Below are positions 36,276-44,184 of a stretch of DNA of 64,000 nucleotides, one piece after another. Every line of letters starts with the position of its first letter. Positions within the stretch are counted from its first letter, which is position 1. The DNA is taken from NCBI RefSeq assembly GCF_000477435.1, contig NC_022576.1, positions 434,001 through 498,000 on the forward strand, in the 5' to 3' direction. The notes below the pieces were generated by a model. The model saw nothing but the letters and a program-made list of their open reading frames with translations, was not told the origin of the DNA and did no database searches. Source of the DNA: Candidatus Symbiobacter mobilis CR (GTDB taxonomy: Bacteria; Pseudomonadota; Gammaproteobacteria; Burkholderiales; Burkholderiaceae_C). A program made the position numbers and the translations under genes.

Positions 36276-37280
36276 TCATGAACCATCCGTGGGCCATCCC
36301 TGTAGGTGGTCTTCGACGAGGCTGGCGAGTGCGGCAATCCATTCCGGGTTGTCGTTGAGGCTGGGAATGCAACCCAGCCATTGCCCCCCCGCTGCAAGGA
36401 AGGTGGTACGCGCTTCGTGGCCGATTTCTTCCAGGGTTTCGAGGCAGTCGCAAACGAAAGACGGGCACACCACATCGACACGGCGGATGCCTTGCCGGGC
36501 CAGCTCGACGAGTGTGGCTTCCGTATACGGCTCCAGCCACCGCGCCCACCCCACCCGGGACTGGAAGGTGATGCGGTATTGCGGAGGGGACAAAGCCAAG
36601 GCTTGGGCAAGTTTTTGCGCAGTCTGCAAGCACTCGTCGCGGTAGGGGTCTCCACGATCCACGGTACGTTGGGGTAGCCCGTGAAAACTCATCAGCAGCA
36701 CATCAGGCTGGCCATGTTGTGCCCAGTGCCGACGAACCGTCGCCGCCAGCGCTGCGATATATCGGTCATCGTCTCCGAAACTCCGTATTGATCGGAACTC
36801 CGGCTGGTTAGGTGCTGCGGCTGCCCATTGGCCTACGGCGTCGTTGACGCTGGCTGTGGTCGTTGACGAATACTGCGGGTAGGCCGGCACGATGAGCACA
36901 CGCCGAACCCCCTGCTCTTGTAATGCATCCAGCGCAGCCGGAATGGCGGGTTGACCGTAGCGCATCGCCGTATATACCGTTACCGCATGGCCGCGCCGGG
37001 CTAACGCGGCCTGGAGCCCTGCGCCCTGGCGCTGTGTCCACACCAGCAGCGGGGAACCTTCCTCAGTCCAGATATGCGCGTACTTGGCTGCGGAAGACTG
37101 GGGGCGCGTGGGCAGGATGACCCCATGCAACAGCAACCACCATAGCGGCCGTGACATATCCACGATGCGACGGTCGCTGAGGAATTCGCGCAGATACCGG
37201 CGCACATCGCGCACGGTGGGGGAAGCAGGTGTGCCCAGATTGCAGTACAGCACGGCGGTGGCAGCAGGGGCGGAAACCAT
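36276..37280 (-). CDS. hemH: Ferrochelatase
   Basis: A 334-aa class I ferrochelatase (E. coli 320) that inserts ferrous iron into protoporphyrin IX as the last step of protohaem synthesis. It shows NLGTPASPTVRDVRRYLREFLSD, the catalytic histidine in LMSFHGLPQR and the glutamate segment VCPSFVCDCLETLEEI. The protein is cytoplasmic or peripheral at the membrane. It is divergent from ilvE, with 238 bp between the two starts. Confidence 0.95.
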   Translation of the reverse strand: MVSAPAATAVLYCNLGTPASPTVRDVRRYLREFLSDRRIVDMSRPLWWLLLHGVILPTRPQSSAAKYAHIWTEEGSPLLVWTQRQGAGLQAALARRGHAVTVYTAMRYGQPAIPAALDALQEQGVRRVLIVPAYPQYSSTTTASVNDAVGQWAAAAPNQPEFRSIRSFGDDDRYIAALAATVRRHWAQHGQPDVLLMSFHGLPQRTVDRGDPYRDECLQTAQKLAQALALSPPQYRITFQSRVGWARWLEPYTEATLVELARQGIRRVDVVCPSFVCDCLETLEEIGHEARTTFLAAGGQWLGCIPSLNDNPEWIAALASLVEDHLQGWPTDGS

Positions 37281-37518
37281 CGTGCCATTGTGACTGCAAG
37301 GCGCTGCATAGGCCGCCGTATCACATCGCGAATGCCGTCGCTTCTACAACGGGAACAGAAAACGGAAATAGAAGCGTTATGCCGGGAAGGAGCGACGGAA
37401 GTGATGACGGCTTATGCAGCAGCCTACGGAAATAGGCGCCTCGGGCGGTTTTTAGGGTGGAAAGGGGCGCACGTAAAATCCTGCGTTCCTTTGGCTATGC
37501 ACTGAAAAAAGGCCCACC

Positions 37519-38463
37519 ATGACACTGCCTGCTTTGTCGGATCGCGATGGAAAAATCTGGATGGATGGGCAGTTGGTGGAATGGCGGGACGCAAAGATCC
37601 ACGTTCTTACCCATACCCTCCACTACGGTTGTGGAGTGTTCGAGGGCTTGCGTGCCTACAAGACCAACGCTGGCACAGCCATCTTCCGGCTGGAAGACCA
37701 TACGCGCCGCTTGTTGGATAGCGCCAAAATTTTGCGTATGCGCATCGGGTTTGGCATGGAGGAAATCATGCAAGCCCACCGAGACGTGGTCCGGGCCAAC
37801 GGACTGGAATCGTGCTACCTGCGCCCTCTGGCCTGGATTGGTAGCCACAAGCTCGGCATCAGCCCCAAAGGGAATACCGTGCATCTGATGGTCGCCGCAT
37901 GGGCATGGGGTGCTTACCTGGGCGATGAAGGCTTGACCCGGGGGATTCGCGTCAAGACATCAAGCTACACCCGGCATCATGTCAATGTCTCGATGACACA
38001 AGCCAAGGCGGTGAGCAACTACACCAACTCGATCCTGGCGAATATGGAAGCCACGGAAGACGGCTACGACGAGGCTTTGCTACTCGATCCCCACGGCTTC
38101 GTCTCTGAAGGGTCGGGAGAAAACCTGTTCCTCGTCCGCGACGGCGTCGTCTACACGCCGGATCTCTCCAGCGGCGCGCTCAACGGCATCACGCGCAATA
38201 CGGTGCTTGGCATTTGCAGCGATCTGGGGATCCGGGTCGTGGAAAAACGCATCACCCGTGACGAGGTGTACGTCTGCGACGAAGCCTTCTTCACAGGGAC
38301 TGCCGCAGAAGTCACGCCCATCCGCGAACTGGACCGCATCGAACTCGGCAAAGGCGCTCACGTTGGTCGTCGTGGCCCGGTGACGGAACAAATCCAGTCG
38401 GCGTTTTTCGACATCGTCCATCACCGCAATCCCAAGTACTCGCACTGGTTGACGATGGTGTAG
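37519..38463 (+). CDS. ilvE: Branched-chain amino acid aminotransferase
   Basis: Fold-type IV PLP enzyme of 314 aa (E. coli 309) that interconverts leucine, isoleucine and valine with their keto acids. It starts with DGKIWMDGQLVEWRDAKIHV and has the catalytic lysine in SMTQAKAVSNYTNS. The phosphate-binding segment is FVSEGSGENLFLVRDG and the C-terminal threonines lie in FFTGTAAEVTPI. It has an AAAAAGG site upstream. A large hairpin at 38542-38586 follows the stop. Confidence 0.95.
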   Translation: MTLPALSDRDGKIWMDGQLVEWRDAKIHVLTHTLHYGCGVFEGLRAYKTNAGTAIFRLEDHTRRLLDSAKILRMRIGFGMEEIMQAHRDVVRANGLESCYLRPLAWIGSHKLGISPKGNTVHLMVAAWAWGAYLGDEGLTRGIRVKTSSYTRHHVNVSMTQAKAVSNYTNSILANMEATEDGYDEALLLDPHGFVSEGSGENLFLVRDGVVYTPDLSSGALNGITRNTVLGICSDLGIRVVEKRITRDEVYVCDEAFFTGTAAEVTPIRELDRIELGKGAHVGRRGPVTEQIQSAFFDIVHHRNPKYSHWLTMV

Positions 38464-38541
38464 GCCACGTCCACGTCGCAAAGCTCCCACCGATGGTGTC
38501 CCAGCGGAAAGGGTATGCGTAGAACGTAGTTGGTGCATACC

Positions 38542-38586
38542 GTAGAGCCATGGGGCCATGGGGAGAAGCACCCCGCATGGCTCTAC
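38542..38586. terminator. Hairpin between the convergent ilvE and EF-hand genes
   Basis: An 11-bp perfect inverted repeat, GTAGAGCCATG (38542-38552) and CATGGCTCTAC (38576-38586), with further GGGG/CCCC pairing inside. It overlaps the stop codon of the minus-strand EF-hand gene and lies 79 bp after ilvE. No T-run follows on either strand, so termination or 3'-end protection in both directions is likely but not certain. Confidence 0.55.
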
Positions 38587-39257
38587 ACCATGGTGTCCAC
38601 AGTGCTGGTCGATTCGGCAGGTTCGTATACCTGCTGTAGCAGCGTAACCCACCCTTCTTCGGTAGCCGCTTCTTCCGCTGCCTTCTTGATCTCCCCGGCC
38701 AGGCGTTCCTGCTCGGAGACTTCACCGTCCTCGTTCGTATCGAGAGGGTCGTACGTTGCATTGGTCTGTGATGTCGCGGAACCCGCCCCGGGTGCGCCAC
38801 CGGGGCCACCGCCTGAACCCCCACCAGGCCCCCCCGCCGCGCCAGGCCCACCACCCGGAGGGGGCCCACCGGCTGGCCGCATCCCGCCCGGGCCGCCGGG
38901 GGGTTGGCCTGCGGCATTGGCCTCGCCAGGGGCCGATGGCTCGCCACTGTCGGACATGCCCCGGCTTTGGGCAAACTCCATCGTCGTAGGAGGGGGTGGC
39001 AATACTCCGCGCATGCCGTCGGCAAGCTCTTCCTGTCCCAGACTGCCGTCGCTGTTGGTGTCCATCGACGTAAACAGCGCCTTCGAGTCGAAGGACTGTC
39101 CCGTCTTCGTTCCCACATCATCCAGCATGCTTTGCAGCTCTGTCGAATTGACGCTACCGCTGCTGTCGGCATCGACCTTGGCAAACAATTTTTCTTGCAT
39201 CGGACTGCGTTGGAGCCATGTGCTTCCTGCTGCGCCAATGCTTGCAATGGAACCCAT
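38583..39257 (-). CDS. EF-hand protein with Gly/Pro-rich linker
   Basis: A 224-aa protein with three EF-hand calcium loops: DADSSGSVNSTEL (about residues 29-41), DTNSDGSLGQEEL (about 66-78) and DTNEDGEVSEQERL near residue 175. Between loops two and three is a low-complexity linker of some 60 residues rich in Gly, Pro and Ala. No signal peptide is obvious. The start at 39257 has an AAAGGA site about nine bases upstream. Proteins of this build occur in Burkholderiales, but their role is unknown; calcium sensing or storage is inferred from the loops only. DUF808 lies upstream on the same strand after 154 bp. Confidence 0.8.
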   Translation of the reverse strand: MGSIASIGAAGSTWLQRSPMQEKLFAKVDADSSGSVNSTELQSMLDDVGTKTGQSFDSKALFTSMDTNSDGSLGQEELADGMRGVLPPPPTTMEFAQSRGMSDSGEPSAPGEANAAGQPPGGPGGMRPAGGPPPGGGPGAAGGPGGGSGGGPGGAPGAGSATSQTNATYDPLDTNEDGEVSEQERLAGEIKKAAEEAATEEGWVTLLQQVYEPAESTSTVDTMV

Positions 39258-39411
39258 CGTTGTATCCTTTCCGTGATCGTCAATCATCCTGGCATCCAAC
39301 GCCAGCGCCACGGATTGTTGGCACCCGATGTGTCTGCATCGTGTCTCGCAAGTGAAAGCCCATGTAGCTCGCGTTTCCCCAGATACTTGCTTGTCATGAC
39401 GCTGACAAGGA

Positions 39412-40323
39412 TCAGTGCGAGAGGCGCTTGGCAGCCAGTGCAATCCCCAGCGCCAAAACCCCTGCGACCAGACCGACCAGGGCATCCGCCCCCAGCGCGA
39501 CTACCGGCGCGGCCCACCCAGCCATGGCACTGATGTGGTCGATGCCGTGTTCGATGGCTGGGATGCCGTGCGCTAGGATGCCCCCGCTGACGAGAAACAT
39601 CGCCACCATCCCCAGCAAAGAAATGGCCTGCATCAACCGGGGAGCCAGGGCGAGGATGCCTACCCCTGCGCGGCGTTGCAAGGCACGCAGGGGGGTAGTA
39701 CCTGTGCGCTGGCTCCAATACAAGCCCAGGTCGTCGAGCTTGACGATCAGTGCCACAACACCGTAGACACCCACGGTCATTGCCACGGCGATTGCGGACA
39801 ACACGGCTGCTTGCACCGGCCATGGACTCTCCCGCACGGTGCCCAACGACAAGACGATGATTTCCGCCGAGAGAATGAAGTCGGTGCGAATCGCCCCTCG
39901 GATGCGCGAGGATTCGTGCTCCGGAGCCTGTGCTGCAAGGTCGGCAGCGTGGGCAGTGTGATCGACATCGACCACATGCGCATGGGCAGGGTGGTGCTGG
40001 GCATGAGCGAGCTTTTCCACCCCTTCGTAGGCCAGATACACCCCGGCGATCACCATCAGAGGCGTCACGGCCCAGGGCACGAGCGTCACCAGGACGAGCG
40101 CCAGAGGCACCAACACCAGCTTATTGCGAAAAGACCCTTTGCATACAGCCCACACCACCGGTAGCTCGCGGTCGGCATGTACTCCGGACACCTGCTGGGC
40201 GTTCAGGGCCAGGTCGTCCCCCAGTACCCCCACGGTTTTTTTGGCTGCCACTTTCGACAGAACTGCCACATCGTCGAGCAAGCTGGCGATGTCGTCCAGT
40301 AGGGCGAGAAGACTTGTAGCCAT
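39412..40323 (-). CDS. DUF808/YedI family inner-membrane protein
   Basis: A 303-aa DUF808 protein, recognised by the opening LLALLDDIASLLDDVAVLSKVAAKKT and GVLGDDLALNAQQVSG. Hydrophobic segments include LVLVPLALVLVTLVPWAVT, VAMTVGVYGVVALIV, LMQAISLLGMVAMFLVSG and the C-terminal VVALGADALVGLVAGVLAL. A His-rich stretch (AHAQHHPAHAHVVDVDH) lies between the first two and could bind metal; that is inference. Function of the family is unknown. Confidence 0.88.
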   Translation of the reverse strand: MATSLLALLDDIASLLDDVAVLSKVAAKKTVGVLGDDLALNAQQVSGVHADRELPVVWAVCKGSFRNKLVLVPLALVLVTLVPWAVTPLMVIAGVYLAYEGVEKLAHAQHHPAHAHVVDVDHTAHAADLAAQAPEHESSRIRGAIRTDFILSAEIIVLSLGTVRESPWPVQAAVLSAIAVAMTVGVYGVVALIVKLDDLGLYWSQRTGTTPLRALQRRAGVGILALAPRLMQAISLLGMVAMFLVSGGILAHGIPAIEHGIDHISAMAGWAAPVVALGADALVGLVAGVLALGIALAAKRLSH

Positions 40324-40398
40324 CGTGGGGTGGGGAACGTGAAGCAGCAGCGGGAGAACGGTCTGAGGTTGCGATAGCCAAGCAACATGGGCAAAACG

Positions 40399-41817
40399 TC
40401 ATGTAGGGCCATTGGCATGGCGAACATAGGCCTCGAATTCTTCGAGCGGCAGCGCAGGCCGGAATAGGTAACCCTGGTACAGCACGCAACCGTTTTGTTG
40501 CAAAAAGGTGCGCTGCTCGGTGGTTTCCACCCCTTCGGCGATCACCGACAAACCGAGGCTTTGCCCCAGCGATACCACCCATCGGACGATGGATGCACTA
40601 TGCGAATCTTCCGGCACGTCGGAAACGAAAGAACGGTCGATCTTGAGTTTGTGCAATGGCAACCGTTTGAGATAGCTCAAAGAGGAATACCCGGTACCGA
40701 AATCGTCCAGCGAAAAACTCAAACCACGGCTGCACAACAGAAGCATCTTCTCGCGAACGGCTTCGATATCTTCCATCAGCATCGTCTCGGTCAGTTCTAG
40801 TTCGAGTTGGTCTGCATGGATACGGTGGCGCTGGATGGCATCCAGGGTGCGTTCGACGAAGTCCGGCTGGCGAAATTGCCGTTGACTGACGTTGACGGCC
40901 AGTGCCAGTGTGCGCAATACCGCATCCTGCGACCATGCTTGGAGCTGGGCGCAGGCTTGTTCGAGTACCCACTGCCCGATAGGGAGGATGAGGCCGTTGG
41001 TCTCCGCTGCGCCAATGAAGTAGGCTGGGCCGATAAGGCCACGCCTGGGATGTTGCCAGCGCAGCAATACTTCAGCGCCGACGACCAGGCCCCCAGCATT
41101 GACCTGGGGTTGAAAGTGCATACGGAACTGTTGTTGGGCCAGCGCTTGGAGCAGTTCCCCTTCAAGCGTCGTCCTTTCGGTGGCATCCGTTTGCACGATG
41201 TGGAAAAGAAGGAATAGCAGGGTCGTTGCGGCCAAGGTTTGCACCCACGTCCCGGGGACACGCAGCGTATCGTCCAGGTTGTAGCCTGGAAATAGCATTG
41301 CCGTGGAAGAAGCCAGCGTGATGAACGCCCCAATACATAGCATCGCGATTGCGTGGCGAATCCACAGGGGTTCTTCCCGAAACGCGATCAACGCCGCAAG
41401 CCCCAGTGGCAACAGGTACAAATGCGTAGAACGGGGGGCGGAAATGGTGGGCGCATCGAATACCAGGGCAATGGTGCCCACCAGTACCGAGAGTATGGAA
41501 AAGAGCAGCACATTGGCGTAGCGCACTTGTCCGCGCGTGAGCAGTGTCAGCACAGCCAAGCCGGAACCGATCAGTACCAGATCCATCCCGACGAGGATCC
41601 AGTGCCCTTGCCACAGGAAGATGGTGCCCCACAACATGCCCATGACGATCATCGTCAGGCTCGTCATGATGAGCATGCGGCGCTCCCGACGCTTGTGCAA
41701 CAGCACCAGATCCGACGCAAACCAGAGCCGCAATAGATGCTGGGTCATGGGAACTACACGGAAAAAAGCGTCGAAATCAGCGCAAAGCAGGCGCCAAGCC
41801 TGAGGACACAAATTCAT
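40399..41817 (-). CDS. Membrane-anchored EAL-domain cyclic-di-GMP phosphodiesterase
   Basis: About 472 aa. The N-terminal half has five or six hydrophobic segments (for example SLTMIVMGMLWGTIFLW, LVLIGSGLAVLTLL and VQTLAATTLLFLLFHIV), forming a membrane sensor of unknown ligand. The C-terminal EAL domain keeps the catalytic set: EVLLRW, NVSQRQF, LELTETMLM, DDFGTGYSSLSYL, KIDRSF and EGVET. It should therefore hydrolyse cyclic di-GMP to pGpG. There is no GGDEF domain. The start is uncertain: 41817 or 41748, neither with a strong ribosome-binding site. It is divergent from the HDOD gene at 41957. Confidence 0.9.
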   Translation of the reverse strand: MNLCPQAWRLLCADFDAFFRVVPMTQHLLRLWFASDLVLLHKRRERRMLIMTSLTMIVMGMLWGTIFLWQGHWILVGMDLVLIGSGLAVLTLLTRGQVRYANVLLFSILSVLVGTIALVFDAPTISAPRSTHLYLLPLGLAALIAFREEPLWIRHAIAMLCIGAFITLASSTAMLFPGYNLDDTLRVPGTWVQTLAATTLLFLLFHIVQTDATERTTLEGELLQALAQQQFRMHFQPQVNAGGLVVGAEVLLRWQHPRRGLIGPAYFIGAAETNGLILPIGQWVLEQACAQLQAWSQDAVLRTLALAVNVSQRQFRQPDFVERTLDAIQRHRIHADQLELELTETMLMEDIEAVREKMLLLCSRGLSFSLDDFGTGYSSLSYLKRLPLHKLKIDRSFVSDVPEDSHSASIVRWVVSLGQSLGLSVIAEGVETTEQRTFLQQNGCVLYQGYLFRPALPLEEFEAYVRHANGPT

Positions 41818-41956
41818 TGTAGAAGTGCTCTGCGCCAGACGCCTCCCCGTTGGCAACGGGCTTTGCACATCCCCGGCGCTGATCGCGACTGCCGTCGCTC
41901 GCACAACGCAATGGTTATGCCGCACTGTTGCTAGGAAATCGGTGGTAGAAAAGACG

Positions 41957-42847
41957 ATGGGATTTTTTGGGATGAAAATCGCCCACGTGGATACCGAACT
42001 GTCGCCCCAGTTGCTGGCTGCCGTCGAGGACATGCCAGCATTTCCGAAGAGCGCGCAGGCTATCTTGGCTTTGACGCAAGACATGGCTTGTTCGCCCAAA
42101 GAGCTTGCCAGGGTCATCGAAAAAGATCCGGTCGTGACGCTCAAGGTGCTGCGCGTCGTTAACTCCGCGTACTACCGCCTACCTGACCCCATCGCGTCCA
42201 TCGACCACGCCGTCGTTTTTTTGGGGCTGAACACGATCAAAAACCTGGCGCTAAGCATTTCTGCGCTGCACACAGTCCATGCCAGCCCTTTGTCCCATTT
42301 CGATGCGCCCCGCTATCTCATGCATTCGCTCGTCACTGCCTCGGTGGCAAGCAGGCTCGAACACGGCAGTGCGTCGCACGACTATTTCATGGTCGGCTTG
42401 CTCCACGATTTCGGCAAAGTGGTCATTGCCCACGCTATGCCGAAGATGTATTGCCGGGCGCTGGAAATGAGTTTTTGGAATTCTTTGACGTTGCACCAGG
42501 CGTTGGAAGATGTGGTGGGCGTCGATGATGCCCTCGTCGGCGCCAGATTGATCGAACAATGGCATTTCCCCGATGACCTGGTGCAATCCATTCGCTACCA
42601 GAACACCCCATTGGCGATGGATACAAACATGATGGCGCACTTGGTAGCAGCGGTTCGTATTAGCAATCACCTTGGTTACGGTTTTGGGGCGAGGGAGGGT
42701 GTTGTGCAGCCTCTGCCGCATACGGTAATCAAACGTCTTGGCGCAGATCTGCCAGAGTTGGTACGCCGCCTCGGTGATATTTCCGCGTTGCTGGAAGACG
42801 CAAAACACTACGCACAATCCGATTTGGTCGAGGGAATAGCCCCATGA
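41957..42847 (+). CDS. HDOD domain protein, first gene of a signalling operon
   Basis: A 296-aa HDOD protein (opening VEDMPAFPKSAQAILALTQDM, then LRVVNSAYYRLPDPIASIDHAVVFLGL). It keeps the HD pair in GLLHDFGKVVIAHAMP, unlike the HDOD protein at 7631. I chose the ATG at 41957; another ATG five codons later is possible. Its stop overlaps the next gene's start (ATGA), so it is translationally coupled to the response regulator. Proteins of this type regulate signalling and motility in Xanthomonas and Vibrio; the target here is unknown. Confidence 0.88.
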   Translation: MGFFGMKIAHVDTELSPQLLAAVEDMPAFPKSAQAILALTQDMACSPKELARVIEKDPVVTLKVLRVVNSAYYRLPDPIASIDHAVVFLGLNTIKNLALSISALHTVHASPLSHFDAPRYLMHSLVTASVASRLEHGSASHDYFMVGLLHDFGKVVIAHAMPKMYCRALEMSFWNSLTLHQALEDVVGVDDALVGARLIEQWHFPDDLVQSIRYQNTPLAMDTNMMAHLVAAVRISNHLGYGFGAREGVVQPLPHTVIKRLGADLPELVRRLGDISALLEDAKHYAQSDLVEGIAP

Positions 42848-44184
42848 CAGACGTTCAACCTTCCAGCACCAATGTTTTAAGCGCTGGCATTGGCACCTTG
42901 CTGTTCGTCGATGACGAGCCTAGCATCCTCTCTGCCTTGCGCCGTCTGTTCCGGGCCAAGGGCTTTCAGGTGCGGGTGGCCGAAAGCGGGCAGGCGGGGC
43001 TGGATTTGCTGGAAAGCGAGCCGGTAGACCTCGTCATCTCCGACATGCGAATGCCGGAGATGGATGGGGTCGCCTTTCTGGAGCAAGTGCGCCAGCGCTG
43101 GCCAGATTCGATGCGGCTGTTGCTGACGGGCTATGCCGACGTCACCTCCGTGATGGGTGCCATCAACAGGGGAGAGATATACCGCTACGTTGCCAAGCCC
43201 TGGGACGACAACGACATCGTCCTGATTGTTCGCGGCGCCTTGCAGCAGCGTGCGATGGTGCTGGAACAGCGCAGACTGCAAGCGCTGGTGCAGCAACAGA
43301 ATGAGGAGCTGAAGGAGCTGAATGCGGGTCTCGAACGCAAGGTGCAGGAGCGCACCGATGAACTGCAAAAAGCGAATGCTGCGCTTTCCGACGCCAACGA
43401 GCTACTCAAAGCCAACTTCATCACCTCGATCAAGGTTTTTACCAGCCTCATCGAGCTGCGCAACAGCCACATCGCCGGGCACTCGCGCAGGGTGGCGGAT
43501 ATGTGCCGCAAACTGGCCACACGCCTGGGGCTGGACGGAAAACAGACGCAGGAAGTCTTCGTCGCAGGTTTGTTGCACGAGATTGGCAAAGTCGGTTTTG
43601 ACGACGACATGCTCAGCACCTCGGTCGTCATGCTCACGACCAAGCAGCTCGACATGTTCCGAAGACACCCTGCGTGTGCCGCGCAGTTGTTGCTGCCGTT
43701 GAGTGATCTCCGAGGGGCTGCAGAAATCATCTCCAACCAGCTTGAACGCTTCGATGGCGGGGGCCACCCTTACCAGTTGTGTGGGGATCAGATTTCGATG
43801 GGCGCACGCATTCTTATCGTCGCCTGTGACTACGACAGTCTGCAAATTGGCGTGCTGGCCCAACGCAAGCTCGACCCCGCGCAAGCCAAGGCGGTCATCA
43901 TTCAGGGCCGTGGTCGGCGTTACGACCCTCTCGTCGTCGATGCCCTTGTCGCGCTGTTGTGCGATGCCACCCGGCGTAACGGTGGAACAGGGCAGCTTGC
44001 GGAATTGATGCTTTCGACACGCGACCTACAGCCCGGGATGGTGCTTGCGCACGACCTCGTCACCCCAAGCGGTTTGCTGATGCTGACTGCGGGCTACGTT
44101 CTCGACGAGATGGTGATTCAGAAGATTGTCGATTTCGAGAAATCGATGGGGTTGCGGCTGATGGCGGAAGTCAAGGCATCGTGA
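42844..44184 (+). CDS. Response regulator with a variant HD-GYP domain
   Basis: A 446-aa protein. The receiver domain (about residues 18-135) has acidic residues in LLFVDDEP, the phosphoacceptor Asp in LVISDMRMPEMDG and the lysine in YVAKPWDD. A coiled coil rich in Glu and Gln (about 135-190) leads to an HD-GYP domain. The catalytic HD is HE (GLLHEIGKVGFDDDM) and the GYP motif is changed to GGHP (FDGGGHPYQL), while upstream histidines such as HIAGHSRRVADM remain. Enzyme activity is therefore doubtful. It overlaps both neighbours by 4 nt and is the likely partner of the kinase that follows. Confidence 0.88.
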   Translation: MTDVQPSSTNVLSAGIGTLLFVDDEPSILSALRRLFRAKGFQVRVAESGQAGLDLLESEPVDLVISDMRMPEMDGVAFLEQVRQRWPDSMRLLLTGYADVTSVMGAINRGEIYRYVAKPWDDNDIVLIVRGALQQRAMVLEQRRLQALVQQQNEELKELNAGLERKVQERTDELQKANAALSDANELLKANFITSIKVFTSLIELRNSHIAGHSRRVADMCRKLATRLGLDGKQTQEVFVAGLLHEIGKVGFDDDMLSTSVVMLTTKQLDMFRRHPACAAQLLLPLSDLRGAAEIISNQLERFDGGGHPYQLCGDQISMGARILIVACDYDSLQIGVLAQRKLDPAQAKAVIIQGRGRRYDPLVVDALVALLCDATRRNGGTGQLAELMLSTRDLQPGMVLAHDLVTPSGLLMLTAGYVLDEMVIQKIVDFEKSMGLRLMAEVKAS

